NCBI GenBank assembly: GCA_002343325.1 | Contig: DDSG01000013.1 | Location: forward strand, 1 to 11,400 | Length of the DNA: 11,400 bases | Direction: 5' to 3' | From: Phycisphaerales bacterium UBA2396 | GTDB taxonomy: Bacteria; Planctomycetota; Phycisphaerae; Phycisphaerales; UBA1924 | In this document: in pieces, positions 1 to 6,992 of the stretch | How the letters are laid out: each line of letters starts with the position of its first letter | How positions within the stretch are numbered: position 1 is the first letter of the stretch | The notes under the pieces: model-generated | Told to the model about the DNA's origin: nothing | Databases searched by the model: none | What the model saw: the letters and a program-made list of their open reading frames with translations, nothing else | Program-made: the position numbers and the translations under genes

Positions 1-24
1 GTCCTCCAGCCGAACACCACCCAC
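1..24. repeat. 24-base direct repeat, copy at the contig edge
   Basis: Bases 1-24 are identical to 97-120. The offset is 96 bases, so the copies are in frame in the M24 peptidase gene and both encode VGGVRLED. Base 25 (c) already differs from base 121 (g). The repeat begins exactly at the window edge and sits where the peptidase should end, which points to misassembly or a chimeric read rather than to a biological duplication. Confidence 0.9.
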
Positions 25-1131
25 CAACGTCGCCCACTCCATGTCCTTCGGCAGCGACGACAGCTTCCGGCACCCTCCCTCCATCACCAGATAGTCGTCC
101 TCCAGCCGAACACCACCCACGCCCGGCAGATAAATCCCCGGCTCGATCGTCACCACGTTCCCGGCCTGCAGCACCGATCCCGTGATCATGTGCGACATGC
201 GCGGCTCCTCGTGCGTGTCAAGCCCAAGCCCGTGCCCAAGACCGTGCCCGAAGTGCTCCCCATACCCCGCCTTCGTGATCACCTCCCGCGCCACCTTGTC
301 CACGTCCGACGAACGCTTCCCCGCAGCCAACGCCGCCGCCGCAGCCTCGTGCGCCTCCAGCACGATCGGATAGATCTCCGCCAGCTTCTTGGGCCACTTC
401 CCCATTGCAAACGTCCGCGTCAGATCTCCCCGATACCCCTGATACACCGCACCCCAGTCGATCAACAGCCCCTGGTTCGCACCGACCTTCGCCGTGCTCG
501 GGCGATAGTGCGGCAGGCTCCCGTTCGCCCTCGCCGCGATGATCGTCCCGAACGCAAGCCCCGTCGCACCACGCTGCTTCATCGCCCCCTCAAGCCGCGA
601 CGCTACCTCAAGCTCCGTCTGCCCGGCCTCGATCGTCGGCAGCACCTCCAGCAGCGCCTGCTCCTGGATCTTGATCGCCTTGCGAATCTGCCCGATCTCG
701 TGCTCGTCCTTCACCCGCCGAAGACCCATCACCAGTCCCGTCGTCCCCGCCAGCGTGTTCTTCTCGAGCCGCTTCGCGATCGAGTCACGCTCCGCGACCG
801 TCATGAATTCCGCCTGAAACGCCACCTTCGACGCCTTCACGCCCCGCACAACGTCCCCCACCGCCTCCACCATCGACCCCTTGCGGATCACGATGTCGGC
901 CAGGTCCTTGAAGTGCTCCAACTCCTCCTGATACCGAAAGTCGCTCACGATCACGCACTTCGCGTTCGCCGCCCCAGGCACCAGCAGGTACGAATCCCCC
1001 CCCGTGTACCCCGTCAGATATCCCACATCCGTCGCGCTCGTCACCAGCATGTGCGAGCACTCCTTCTCCATCAGAAGCGAACGCAGACGGGCGATCCGGG
1101 TCACATACGGCGAAGAGGCGGCTTTGCTCAT
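1..1131 (-). CDS. M24-family Xaa-Pro aminopeptidase (aminopeptidase P/prolidase-like), C-terminal edge doubtful
   Basis: Cytoplasmic metallopeptidase predicted to remove N-terminal residues before proline or to split Xaa-Pro dipeptides. The 377 visible codons show a creatinase-like N-terminal domain (about residues 8-135) and a pita-bread M24 domain (about 145-365). All five metal ligands of the family can be seen: D225 (LLIDWGA), D236 (RGDLTRTF), H300 (HGLGHGLGL), E330 (TIEPGIY) and E344 (GVRLED); H296 and H307 match the usual active-site histidines. Related short aminopeptidases end soon after the LSSLPKD segment (358-363), but here the frame continues without a stop into a second copy of VGGVRLED (370-377) at the window edge. 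That ending is probably an assembly artefact rather than the real C-terminus. The start ATG at 1131 follows a -10-like TAGGAT with no Shine-Dalgarno site. The gene is divergent from the operon and strongly prefers G-ending codons, unlike the plus-strand genes. Whether it is aminopeptidase P or a prolidase cannot be settled by eye. Confidence 0.93.
   Translation of the reverse strand, partial: MSKAASSPYVTRIARLRSLLMEKECSHMLVTSATDVGYLTGYTGGDSYLLVPGAANAKCVIVSDFRYQEELEHFKDLADIVIRKGSMVEAVGDVVRGVKASKVAFQAEFMTVAERDSIAKRLEKNTLAGTTGLVMGLRRVKDEHEIGQIRKAIKIQEQALLEVLPTIEAGQTELEVASRLEGAMKQRGATGLAFGTIIAARANGSLPHYRPSTAKVGANQGLLIDWGAVYQGYRGDLTRTFAMGKWPKKLAEIYPIVLEAHEAAAAALAAGKRSSDVDKVAREVITKAGYGEHFGHGLGHGLGLDTHEEPRMSHMITGSVLQAGNVVTIEPGIYLPGVGGVRLEDDYLVMEGGCRKLSSLPKDMEWATLVGGVRLED
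97..120. repeat. 24-base direct repeat, internal copy
   Basis: This copy lies inside the conserved end of the M24 domain and encodes the segment with the last metal ligand (E344), exactly where the family expects it. It is therefore the genuine copy, and the one at 1-24 is the doubtful one. Confidence 0.9.
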
Positions 1132-1140
1132 GGCACCGCG

Positions 1141-1146
1141 ATCCTA
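1141..1146 (-). promoter_or_regulatory. Candidate -10 box of the M24 peptidase gene
   Basis: Read on the minus strand, TAGGAT (4 of 6 matches to TATAAT) ends nine bases before the ATG at 1131. The expected transcript start would fall at or just before the start codon, and no Shine-Dalgarno site is seen, so the message would be leaderless or nearly so. No convincing -35 box was found. This is a weak motif-based call. Confidence 0.25.
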
Positions 1147-1182
1147 CCCACTCCCCTCGGCAGCCGACACCTCCATTCCCGG

Positions 1183-1188
1183 TACAGT
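1183..1188 (+). promoter_or_regulatory. Candidate -10 box of the six-gene operon
   Basis: TACAGT (4 of 6 matches to TATAAT), preceded by GG, lies eight bases before the ATG at 1197. A transcript from it would start almost at the start codon. The whole divergent spacer (1132-1196) is only 65 bases and must hold both promoters. I see no Shine-Dalgarno site before 1197 and no clear -35 box. Confidence 0.3.
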
Positions 1189-1196
1189 CTCCGCCG

Positions 1197-2813
1197 ATGG
1201 CCCTCCCCACCGACACGCCCGCCCCGGTGCACTCCACTCCCTCCTCCGCCTGGGCAGCCACCTGGTCCATCACCCTCCTCGCGATCACCCTCGGCGTTCC
1301 CACTCTGGGCATCCTCCTCGACGCCGCACGCGCCCCCGACACCCACACCGCCACCATCGACCTCGCCGTCCCGCTCCACGTCTGGGCTCGCACCGCCGGA
1401 TGGGCAGTCTCCATCGGGCTCCTCGCCACCCTCGTCGGCCTCCCGCTCGCCTGGGCCGCCAGGCCTCTCGGCTCCCGCTGGGCCGCACCTCTCCTCCTCC
1501 CTCTCTTCTTCCCCATGTACCTCGCCTACGCCGGCTGGGGCATGCTCCGCGCTCCTGCAACCTCCACCGGCGCCTGGCTCGCCTCGCTCACCGCCGACGG
1601 CCGTCCCTGGCTCCCCGCAACCATCGACGCCGCCCTCGCACTCCTCGGCCTCTCCCTCTGGGCCGCCCCACTCGCCGCTCTCCTTATCCTCCCCGCACTC
1701 CGCCGAATCGACGACGAGCTCCTCGAGTCCCTCCGCCTCGAATCAACCCGCCTCCGCCGCTCCTGGGAGTCCCTCCGCCTCTGCGCCCCCGCACTCGCCG
1801 CAGCCTCCCTCGGCGTCGCCGCCCTCATGCTCGGCTCCGTCATCCCCCTCCACCTCGCCAAAATCGACACCGCCTCCGTCTCCCTCTGGGCACGCCTCGA
1901 CCTCCTCCCCTTCAACCAGCACTGGCGCATCTGGGCCGCCGGCTGGCCACTCGCCATCGCCGCCTTCGCCGCCGGCATCTTCGCCGTCCGCGCCGCAACC
2001 CTCGCCGCTTCCGACGCCTCGATCCTCCAACCGCACCTCCGCTCCACCGGCGTACGAATCCTCTCCTCACTCATCATCCTCGTCGCCGTCGGCGTCCCCG
2101 CACTCCTCTACGCCCGCGTCCTCACAGACCCCGCCGCACTCTCCATCTTCTTCCGAGTTCACGGCGGCGCACTCGCCTGGTCGCTCGCCATCGCCGCCAC
2201 CATCGCCCTCCTCGCCGCCTGTCAAATCCTCGCCCTCGCCCACTGGCTCTCCTCACACTCCCGCACAGCCCGCGCCGCAGCCTGCCTCCTCGTCGCCGGC
2301 GGGCTCGTCCCAGGCGTCATGCTCGGCTCCGCCGTCTCACGCGCCTGGGCCTCACTCCCATTCCTCGACGACCTCGCCCAAGGCCCCGCCATCGTCCTCG
2401 CCATGCACCTCGCCCGCGTCGGGCCCGTCGTCGCCCTCGCCGCCGTCTGGATCGCCTGCTCAGAACCCACTCCTCTCCGCGACGCCCGACGACTCGACAA
2501 CGCCGAATCCCTCTCCGGCTGGTTCTTCGGTCGCCTCCTCGGAAACCTCGGCCCACTCGCCCTGGCCTCCCTCGCCGCCGCCGCCCTCAGCCTCCACGAC
2601 ATCGAATCTTCCGTCATGGTCCAGCCCCCGGGCGTCCCCTCCCTCCCACGCAAAATCCTCAACGACCTCCACTTCTTCCGCACCCAGGAAATCGCCGCCG
2701 CCCTCCTCTCCCTCCTCGCCATCTCCACCGCTCTGCTCTCACTTGCTTTCTACTGGCTCGCCCGCTCTCAACGTGCAGCCTCACGCCCGGAAATCAGTAC
2801 CATGAGGGAGTGA
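1197..2813 (+). CDS. ABC transporter permease, two-domain iron(III)/thiamine type (FbpB/SfuB-like)
   Basis: Predicted inner-membrane permease of 538 residues, with about 12 hydrophobic segments arranged as two homologous halves, as in fused iron(III)- or thiamine-type permeases. The second half ends with the family-like stretch SLHDIESSVMVQPPG (465-479) followed by RKILNDLHFFRTQEIAAAL, which matches the usual 'slgE...PpG...AA' pattern of this family. The ATPase-docking EAA loops are recognisable but worn: first half E177-S-L-R-L-E-S-T, second half D429-A-R-R-L-D-N-A. The normally conserved glycine is S183 and N435. No ATP-binding or solute-binding gene lies next to it; upstream is a divergent peptidase and downstream an NHL lipoprotein, whose start overlaps its stop by four bases. 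The substrate is unknown; iron is only a family-level guess. The ATG at 1197 is chosen because it follows a -10-like box and gives a full first membrane segment. Confidence 0.85.
   Translation: MALPTDTPAPVHSTPSSAWAATWSITLLAITLGVPTLGILLDAARAPDTHTATIDLAVPLHVWARTAGWAVSIGLLATLVGLPLAWAARPLGSRWAAPLLLPLFFPMYLAYAGWGMLRAPATSTGAWLASLTADGRPWLPATIDAALALLGLSLWAAPLAALLILPALRRIDDELLESLRLESTRLRRSWESLRLCAPALAAASLGVAALMLGSVIPLHLAKIDTASVSLWARLDLLPFNQHWRIWAAGWPLAIAAFAAGIFAVRAATLAASDASILQPHLRSTGVRILSSLIILVAVGVPALLYARVLTDPAALSIFFRVHGGALAWSLAIAATIALLAACQILALAHWLSSHSRTARAAACLLVAGGLVPGVMLGSAVSRAWASLPFLDDLAQGPAIVLAMHLARVGPVVALAAVWIACSEPTPLRDARRLDNAESLSGWFFGRLLGNLGPLALASLAAAALSLHDIESSVMVQPPGVPSLPRKILNDLHFFRTQEIAAALLSLLAISTALLSLAFYWLARSQRAASRPEISTMRE
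2798..2803 (+). promoter_or_regulatory. Possible internal -10 box before the NHL lipoprotein gene
   Basis: TACCAT, preceded by G, lies at the end of the permease gene, six bases before the GTG at 2810. The placement resembles GTACAGT before the operon's first gene and would give a nearly leaderless message. It lies inside coding sequence and may be chance. Confidence 0.15.
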
Positions 2814-3919
2814 TTCGTCCCCTCACGCGATCCCGATCCCGGCGCCTCGTGCTCCCGCACGGACTTTGCCTCGCCTTCGCAACCCTCGCCCCGCTCGCCG
2901 GTTGCGGCGACTCCTCCCTCCCCGCCTCCGGAGGCCCCCTCCGCGCTTCCGCCGTCTTCGGCGACGTCGGCCTCTCACCGGGTCAGTTCGCCTTCCCGCG
3001 CGCTATCGACGCCGACGGCTCCTCCCTCTGGGTCATCGACAAAATGGGCCGCGTCCAGCAGATCGACCCCGCCACCGGATCCTCCCTCTCCCTCTGGCGA
3101 ATGCCCGAGACCGCTCTCGGCAAACCCACCGGAATCACCTGCTTCCCAGGCAACCCCAAACTCCTCTTCATCCCCGACACCCACTACCAACGAATCCTCG
3201 TCTTCCGCGTTCAAGACGCCGGCCTCTCCCCAGACTCTCCTCCTTCCCCCACGGAACGCAACACGCCCACTCCCATCGCCTCCTTCGGCCGACTCGGCAA
3301 AGGCCCCGGCGAATTCATCTACCCCACCGACATCGCCGTCCTCCCAACGCCCGACGGCTCCAAACCCGCCCGCGTCTTCGTCGCCGAGTACGGCGAAAAC
3401 GACCGCATCTCCGCCTTCGACCCCACGCCCGACGGCTCCTACGAGTTCCGCTTCTCTTTCGGCAAGTGGGGACGCGCCTCCGACCCCGACCACATCGAAT
3501 TCAACCGCCCTCAGTCCATCGCCATCGACCACACGCGAAACCAGCTCGTCGTCGCAGACGCCTGCAATCACCGCATCGGCCGCTTCTCCCTCGACGGCAA
3601 ACTCATCATGTGGATCGGCTCCCCAGACTCCGCAGGAAACGCCCCGGGCTCCTTCTCCTACCCCTACGGCATCATCGTCCAGAACGACGGCTCCGCCCTC
3701 GTCGCCGAACTCGGAAACGCCCGCATCCAGCACATCGACCTCGACTCCGGCAAAAGCCTCGGCACCGCCGGAATCCAAGGCTCCGGTGAAGGAATGCTCT
3801 CCCAGCCCTGGGGCATCGCCTCCATCAACCAGACGCTCTTCGTGCTCGACTCGGGCAACAACCGCATCCACGCTCTCCCCGCCCCCTCCTCACTCGCACG
3901 ATCCGGGGGCACTCCATGA
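2810..3919 (+). CDS. NHL-repeat beta-propeller lipoprotein
   Basis: Predicted 369-residue lipoprotein anchored in the envelope, with its propeller outside the cytoplasm. The GTG start at 2810 is chosen because GTGA overlaps the permease stop and it gives an ideal signal: an arginine-rich n-region (R3-R12), a hydrophobic core, and a lipobox L29-A30-G31-C32. No downstream start keeps the positive n-region. The mature part carries about six NHL-like blades. Typical blade signatures are GPGEFIYPTDIAV, FNRPQSIAIDHTRNQLVVADACNHRI, GSFSYPYGIIV, and the final SQPWGIASINQTLFVLDSGNNRIHAL, enough for one six-bladed propeller. NHL propellers commonly bind proteins or other ligands, and no catalytic motif is seen. 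Its four-base overlap with both the permease gene before it and the vWA gene after it suggests coupled expression. A role as the permease's periplasmic partner, or as an envelope sensor for the vWA proteins, is an inference. Confidence 0.88.
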   Translation: MIRPLTRSRSRRLVLPHGLCLAFATLAPLAGCGDSSLPASGGPLRASAVFGDVGLSPGQFAFPRAIDADGSSLWVIDKMGRVQQIDPATGSSLSLWRMPETALGKPTGITCFPGNPKLLFIPDTHYQRILVFRVQDAGLSPDSPPSPTERNTPTPIASFGRLGKGPGEFIYPTDIAVLPTPDGSKPARVFVAEYGENDRISAFDPTPDGSYEFRFSFGKWGRASDPDHIEFNRPQSIAIDHTRNQLVVADACNHRIGRFSLDGKLIMWIGSPDSAGNAPGSFSYPYGIIVQNDGSALVAELGNARIQHIDLDSGKSLGTAGIQGSGEGMLSQPWGIASINQTLFVLDSGNNRIHALPAPSSLARSGGTP

Positions 3920-6900
3920 CCACCCCGCTCCCCCTCCCACTCATCCTCGCTCTCCAGGTCGGCCCGGTCCTCTTCGAGAACCCGCGCCTGCTCTGGCTCC
4001 TCCCCATCGCCGCTGCGCTCATTCTCTGGATCGCTCGCGCCAATCTCTCAGGGCTCGGCACACGCACCCGTTGGGTCGCCCTCGCCCTCCGCCTCTTTGT
4101 CGTCGCTTTCCTCGCCGCAGCTCTCGCCGAACCCCAATGGCGCCGACAGTCCGAAGGCGTCGCCGTCACCGTCCTCCTCGACGTCTCCGACTCCGTCCCC
4201 GCAAACCTCCAGAAGTTCGCCGAACGCTATATCCAGGACGCCGTCGCCGCAGGACCACGCCAGCCCGACGACCGCCTCGGCGCCGTCACCATCGCCCGCG
4301 ATCCCTACGTCCAGCAGCTCCCCACTCCCTCCGCCAAAGCCGTCGAACGCGGCTTCACCGGCAAAACCGACTCCACCGACATCTCCGGCGCCGTCCGTCT
4401 CGCTCTCGCCGTCTCACCCGCCGAAGCCGCCAACAAGCTCGTCGTCGTCTCCGACGGCAACGAAACCGTCGGCAGCGTCCTCAGCGCCGTCGCCGCCGCA
4501 CAAACCGCCGGCGTCCCCATCTCCATCCTCCCACTCACCTACCGCTACGACAACGAAGTCCTCATGGAACGACTCATCGTTCCTGCCTCCGCCCGCCTCG
4601 GCGAACTCGTCGGCGTCAAGGTCGTCCTCACCGCAACCTCCCCCACCGCAGGAACACTCTCCCTCCGCGACGACGAGGGCCCCGTCGACCTCGACCCCGC
4701 CTCTCCCGCCACTGGCGTCCGAGTCGACCTCGCCCAGGGACCAAACGCCTTCGTCTTCTCCATCCCCGTCCTCAACCGCGGACCAAACCGCTACGAAGCC
4801 GTCTTCGAGCCCGACTCCGCCGACGGCCGATCACTCGGCGACACTCGCTCCGAAAACAACCGCCAGACCGCCGTTACCTTCGCCTCAGGCGAAGGCTCCG
4901 TCCTCATCATCCGCGAAGACCCCGCCGAGGTCGCCCCCTTCGTCCGCGCCCTCAAGGAACGAGGCATCCCCATCCAGGAAGTCACCAGCGACCAGGCGCC
5001 TCGCGACCTCGTCCAGATGAACGCCTTCGACGCCATCATCCTCGCCAACGTCCCTCGAATGCTCTTCTCCGAGCAGCAGATCGCCGACCTCCAACGCTAC
5101 GTCCGCGAAAGCGGCGGCGGGCTCGTCATGCTCGGCGGCAAAAACTCCCTCGGCGCGGGCATCTGGATGGACTCCCCGCTCGCCGAAGCTCTTCCCGTCG
5201 ACCTCAACCCCCCGCAACGCAAGGAAATGCCCCGCGGCGCCCTGGGCATCTGGGTCCACTCCGTCGAAATGCCCGACGGCCGCTTCCTCGGTCAACGCGT
5301 CTGCAACGCCGGCGTCGACGCCCTCTCCCGACTCGACGTTGTCGGCATCGCCGAGTGGAGCCCCAACGGCCCAGCCTGGGCTCACCCCATGTCGCCACTC
5401 GGCGACAAGTCCGCCATCAAACGCGCCATCAACCGCCTCACCTTCGGCGACATGGTCGACTGGGAACCCGCGCTCACCACGCTCCTCGCCGGCATGAAAG
5501 ACGTCCAGGCCGGCCAAAAGCACTGCATCCTCATCTCCGACGGCGACCCCCAACGCCCCTCCGTCGGCCTCCTCCAGCAGTTCCGCCAGGCCGGTATCTC
5601 CATCTCCACCGTCGCCATCGCCTGCCACGGCATCCAGGACCAGACCTCCATGCAGTGGATCGCCCAAACCACCGGCGGCCGCTTCTACAACATCCAACCC
5701 AACGCCGGCGGCCTCGCACAGGTCCCCCAGATCTTCATCAAGGAAGCCATCACCGTCCACCGCCCGCTCATCCGCGAAGGCGACGACTTCTCCCCCAAAA
5801 TCTCCGGCGTCACCGCCGACACCTTCGCCGGAATCTCCTCCGTCCCCAAAGTCCGCGGCTACGTCCGCACCGCCGACCGCGGCGGCCTCTCCGTCGTCAC
5901 ACTCAAGACCGACGAAGACGAACCTCTCATGGCCCAATGGCAGTACGGCCTCGGCCGCTCCGTCGTCTTCGCCTCAGACGTCGGCGGCGCCTGGGCACCC
6001 TCCTGGCCCTCCTGGAACACCTACGCCGCCTTCTGGGCACAGCACATCCGCTGGGTCATGCGCCCATCCAACGCCGCCATCACCGTCCGCGTCACCCCGG
6101 AATCCAAGGGCGACGAAACCCTCCTCATCGTCGAAACAACCACACGCGAAGGAGAACGACTCAGCTTCGTCAACTTCTCCGGCCGACTCGCCAGCCCCGA
6201 CGCTCAGGAAGACCAGGACATCGTCCTCCGCGAAATCGGCCCCGGACGCTACGAAGGTCGTGTTCGCACCTCCGCCTCCGGAACCTACATCGCCTCCCTC
6301 CGCTACCGCGTCCCCCAAGGCGACGGCTCCCCGCCCATCGAAGGCTCCGCCTCCGCCGCCATCAACCGCCCCTTCGCCGACGAATACCGAACCCTCAAGG
6401 ACAACGTCGCCCTCCTCGAACAGGTCCGCGACAAAACCGGCGGCGTCACTCTCCCCAGAGACCCCCTCCGCGCCGACCTCTGGAACCGTGAAGGACTCAC
6501 CTTCCCCGTCGCCGCTCGACCCATCTGGCTCCTCGTCAGCGTCCTCGCCATCACACTCTTCCTCGCCGACGTCGCCGTCCGACGCGTCCGCATCGACATC
6601 CCCGCCATCCTCGCCAGAGTTCGCCGAGGCCTCCGCCCCGCAGGCTCCAAACAGACCGAACTCGCCGGCCTCATGTCCGTCAAGGACAAAGCACGCGCAG
6701 GCATCGCCCAACGTTCCCAGCCCGCACCCTCCTCCGCCGCCGCCAACAAGTTCGAAGCCTCCGATGACGAGCTCCGCGCCGCCGCCTCAGGCCCCGCCGT
6801 CGAATCCTCTTCCTCCGACACGCCCCAGCCCCCCAAACCCACCCCGCAACCACCCAAAAAGCCCAAGCAGGACACCGAGGAAGGCATGTCCGCACTCCTC

Positions 6901-6942
6901 AAGGCCAAACGCCGCGCCCGCGGCGAGTACGACGACCGCTGA
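3916..6942 (+). CDS. Large membrane vWA / glutamine amidotransferase-like protein
   Basis: A 1008-residue membrane protein. Two N-terminal membrane segments (about 24-40 and 53-71) are followed by a first vWA domain (about 83-210) with an intact MIDAS start D89-V-S-D-S93 and a later aspartate in VVSDGNE (D180). Next comes a Rossmann-like GATase1-type region (about 327-430; FDAIILANVP, ESGGGLVMLGGKNSLGAG) without an obvious catalytic Cys-His-Glu set. A second vWA-like domain (about 443-605) has lost its metal motif: H448-S-V-E-M replaces DxSxS, although SDGD (541-544) remains. A beta-rich region leads to a third membrane segment (869-888) and a tail of about 120 residues rich in Pro, Ser and Lys, ending MSALLKAKRRARGEYDDR. 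With three membrane segments, the big soluble part should be periplasmic and the tail cytoplasmic. ATGA overlaps the NHL gene stop; a GGGGG run at 3905-3909 is the only SD-like sequence. It probably works with the MoxR ATPase encoded next. The precise role is unknown. Confidence 0.9.
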   Translation: MTTPLPLPLILALQVGPVLFENPRLLWLLPIAAALILWIARANLSGLGTRTRWVALALRLFVVAFLAAALAEPQWRRQSEGVAVTVLLDVSDSVPANLQKFAERYIQDAVAAGPRQPDDRLGAVTIARDPYVQQLPTPSAKAVERGFTGKTDSTDISGAVRLALAVSPAEAANKLVVVSDGNETVGSVLSAVAAAQTAGVPISILPLTYRYDNEVLMERLIVPASARLGELVGVKVVLTATSPTAGTLSLRDDEGPVDLDPASPATGVRVDLAQGPNAFVFSIPVLNRGPNRYEAVFEPDSADGRSLGDTRSENNRQTAVTFASGEGSVLIIREDPAEVAPFVRALKERGIPIQEVTSDQAPRDLVQMNAFDAIILANVPRMLFSEQQIADLQRYVRESGGGLVMLGGKNSLGAGIWMDSPLAEALPVDLNPPQRKEMPRGALGIWVHSVEMPDGRFLGQRVCNAGVDALSRLDVVGIAEWSPNGPAWAHPMSPLGDKSAIKRAINRLTFGDMVDWEPALTTLLAGMKDVQAGQKHCILISDGDPQRPSVGLLQQFRQAGISISTVAIACHGIQDQTSMQWIAQTTGGRFYNIQPNAGGLAQVPQIFIKEAITVHRPLIREGDDFSPKISGVTADTFAGISSVPKVRGYVRTADRGGLSVVTLKTDEDEPLMAQWQYGLGRSVVFASDVGGAWAPSWPSWNTYAAFWAQHIRWVMRPSNAAITVRVTPESKGDETLLIVETTTREGERLSFVNFSGRLASPDAQEDQDIVLREIGPGRYEGRVRTSASGTYIASLRYRVPQGDGSPPIEGSASAAINRPFADEYRTLKDNVALLEQVRDKTGGVTLPRDPLRADLWNREGLTFPVAARPIWLLVSVLAITLFLADVAVRRVRIDIPAILARVRRGLRPAGSKQTELAGLMSVKDKARAGIAQRSQPAPSSAAANKFEASDDELRAAASGPAVESSSSDTPQPPKPTPQPPKKPKQDTEEGMSALLKAKRRARGEYDDR

Positions 6943-6982
6943 ACCCCGCCTCCGCGATCCCCAACGCTCCTCCAACGCCCAC

Positions 6983-6987
6983 AAGGA
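6983..6987 (+). promoter_or_regulatory. Ribosome binding site of the MoxR gene
   Basis: AAGGA five bases before the ATG at 6993, in a 50-base gap. It fixes the start and is one of the few clear Shine-Dalgarno sites in the window. Confidence 0.6.
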
Positions 6988-6992
6988 CCACC

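Noticed and set aside
1..120. Repeat pair considered as a CRISPR or tandem array
   Set aside because: Only two copies, inside a coding frame, with a spacer that is normal peptidase sequence.
1488..1514. A 27-base pure pyrimidine run that could form triplex DNA
   Set aside because: It encodes a Leu/Pro/Phe membrane stretch in a strand where C-ending codons dominate; several similar runs occur, so codon choice explains it.
190..2805. An 871-codon plus-strand open frame rich in Arg, Pro and Ser
   Set aside because: It is a shadow of the peptidase and permease genes. It crosses two oppositely directed real genes, has low-complexity composition, and exists because stop codons are rare in this C-rich strand.
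1004..2809. Long upstream extension of the NHL lipoprotein frame
   Set aside because: The extension is Arg/Pro-rich noise over the permease gene; the signal peptide and lipobox right after the GTG at 2810 mark the real start.
4885..5937. A 350-codon minus-strand open frame rich in Gly, Asp and Val
   Set aside because: It is the antisense image of the vWA gene; Gly/Asp/Val/Glu-rich composition is typical of such shadows here, and no motif is seen.
3786..6491. A 901-codon plus-strand open frame, Arg/Pro-rich
   Set aside because: It is a shadow of the large vWA gene in another frame; no domain motif, composition typical of frame-shifted GC-rich DNA.
6943..6992. Search for a terminator or second promoter between the large vWA and MoxR genes (and at 8034-8073 and 8641-8672)
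   Set aside because: No hairpin followed by a T run and no convincing -35/-10 pair in these short gaps; only Shine-Dalgarno sites are visible.
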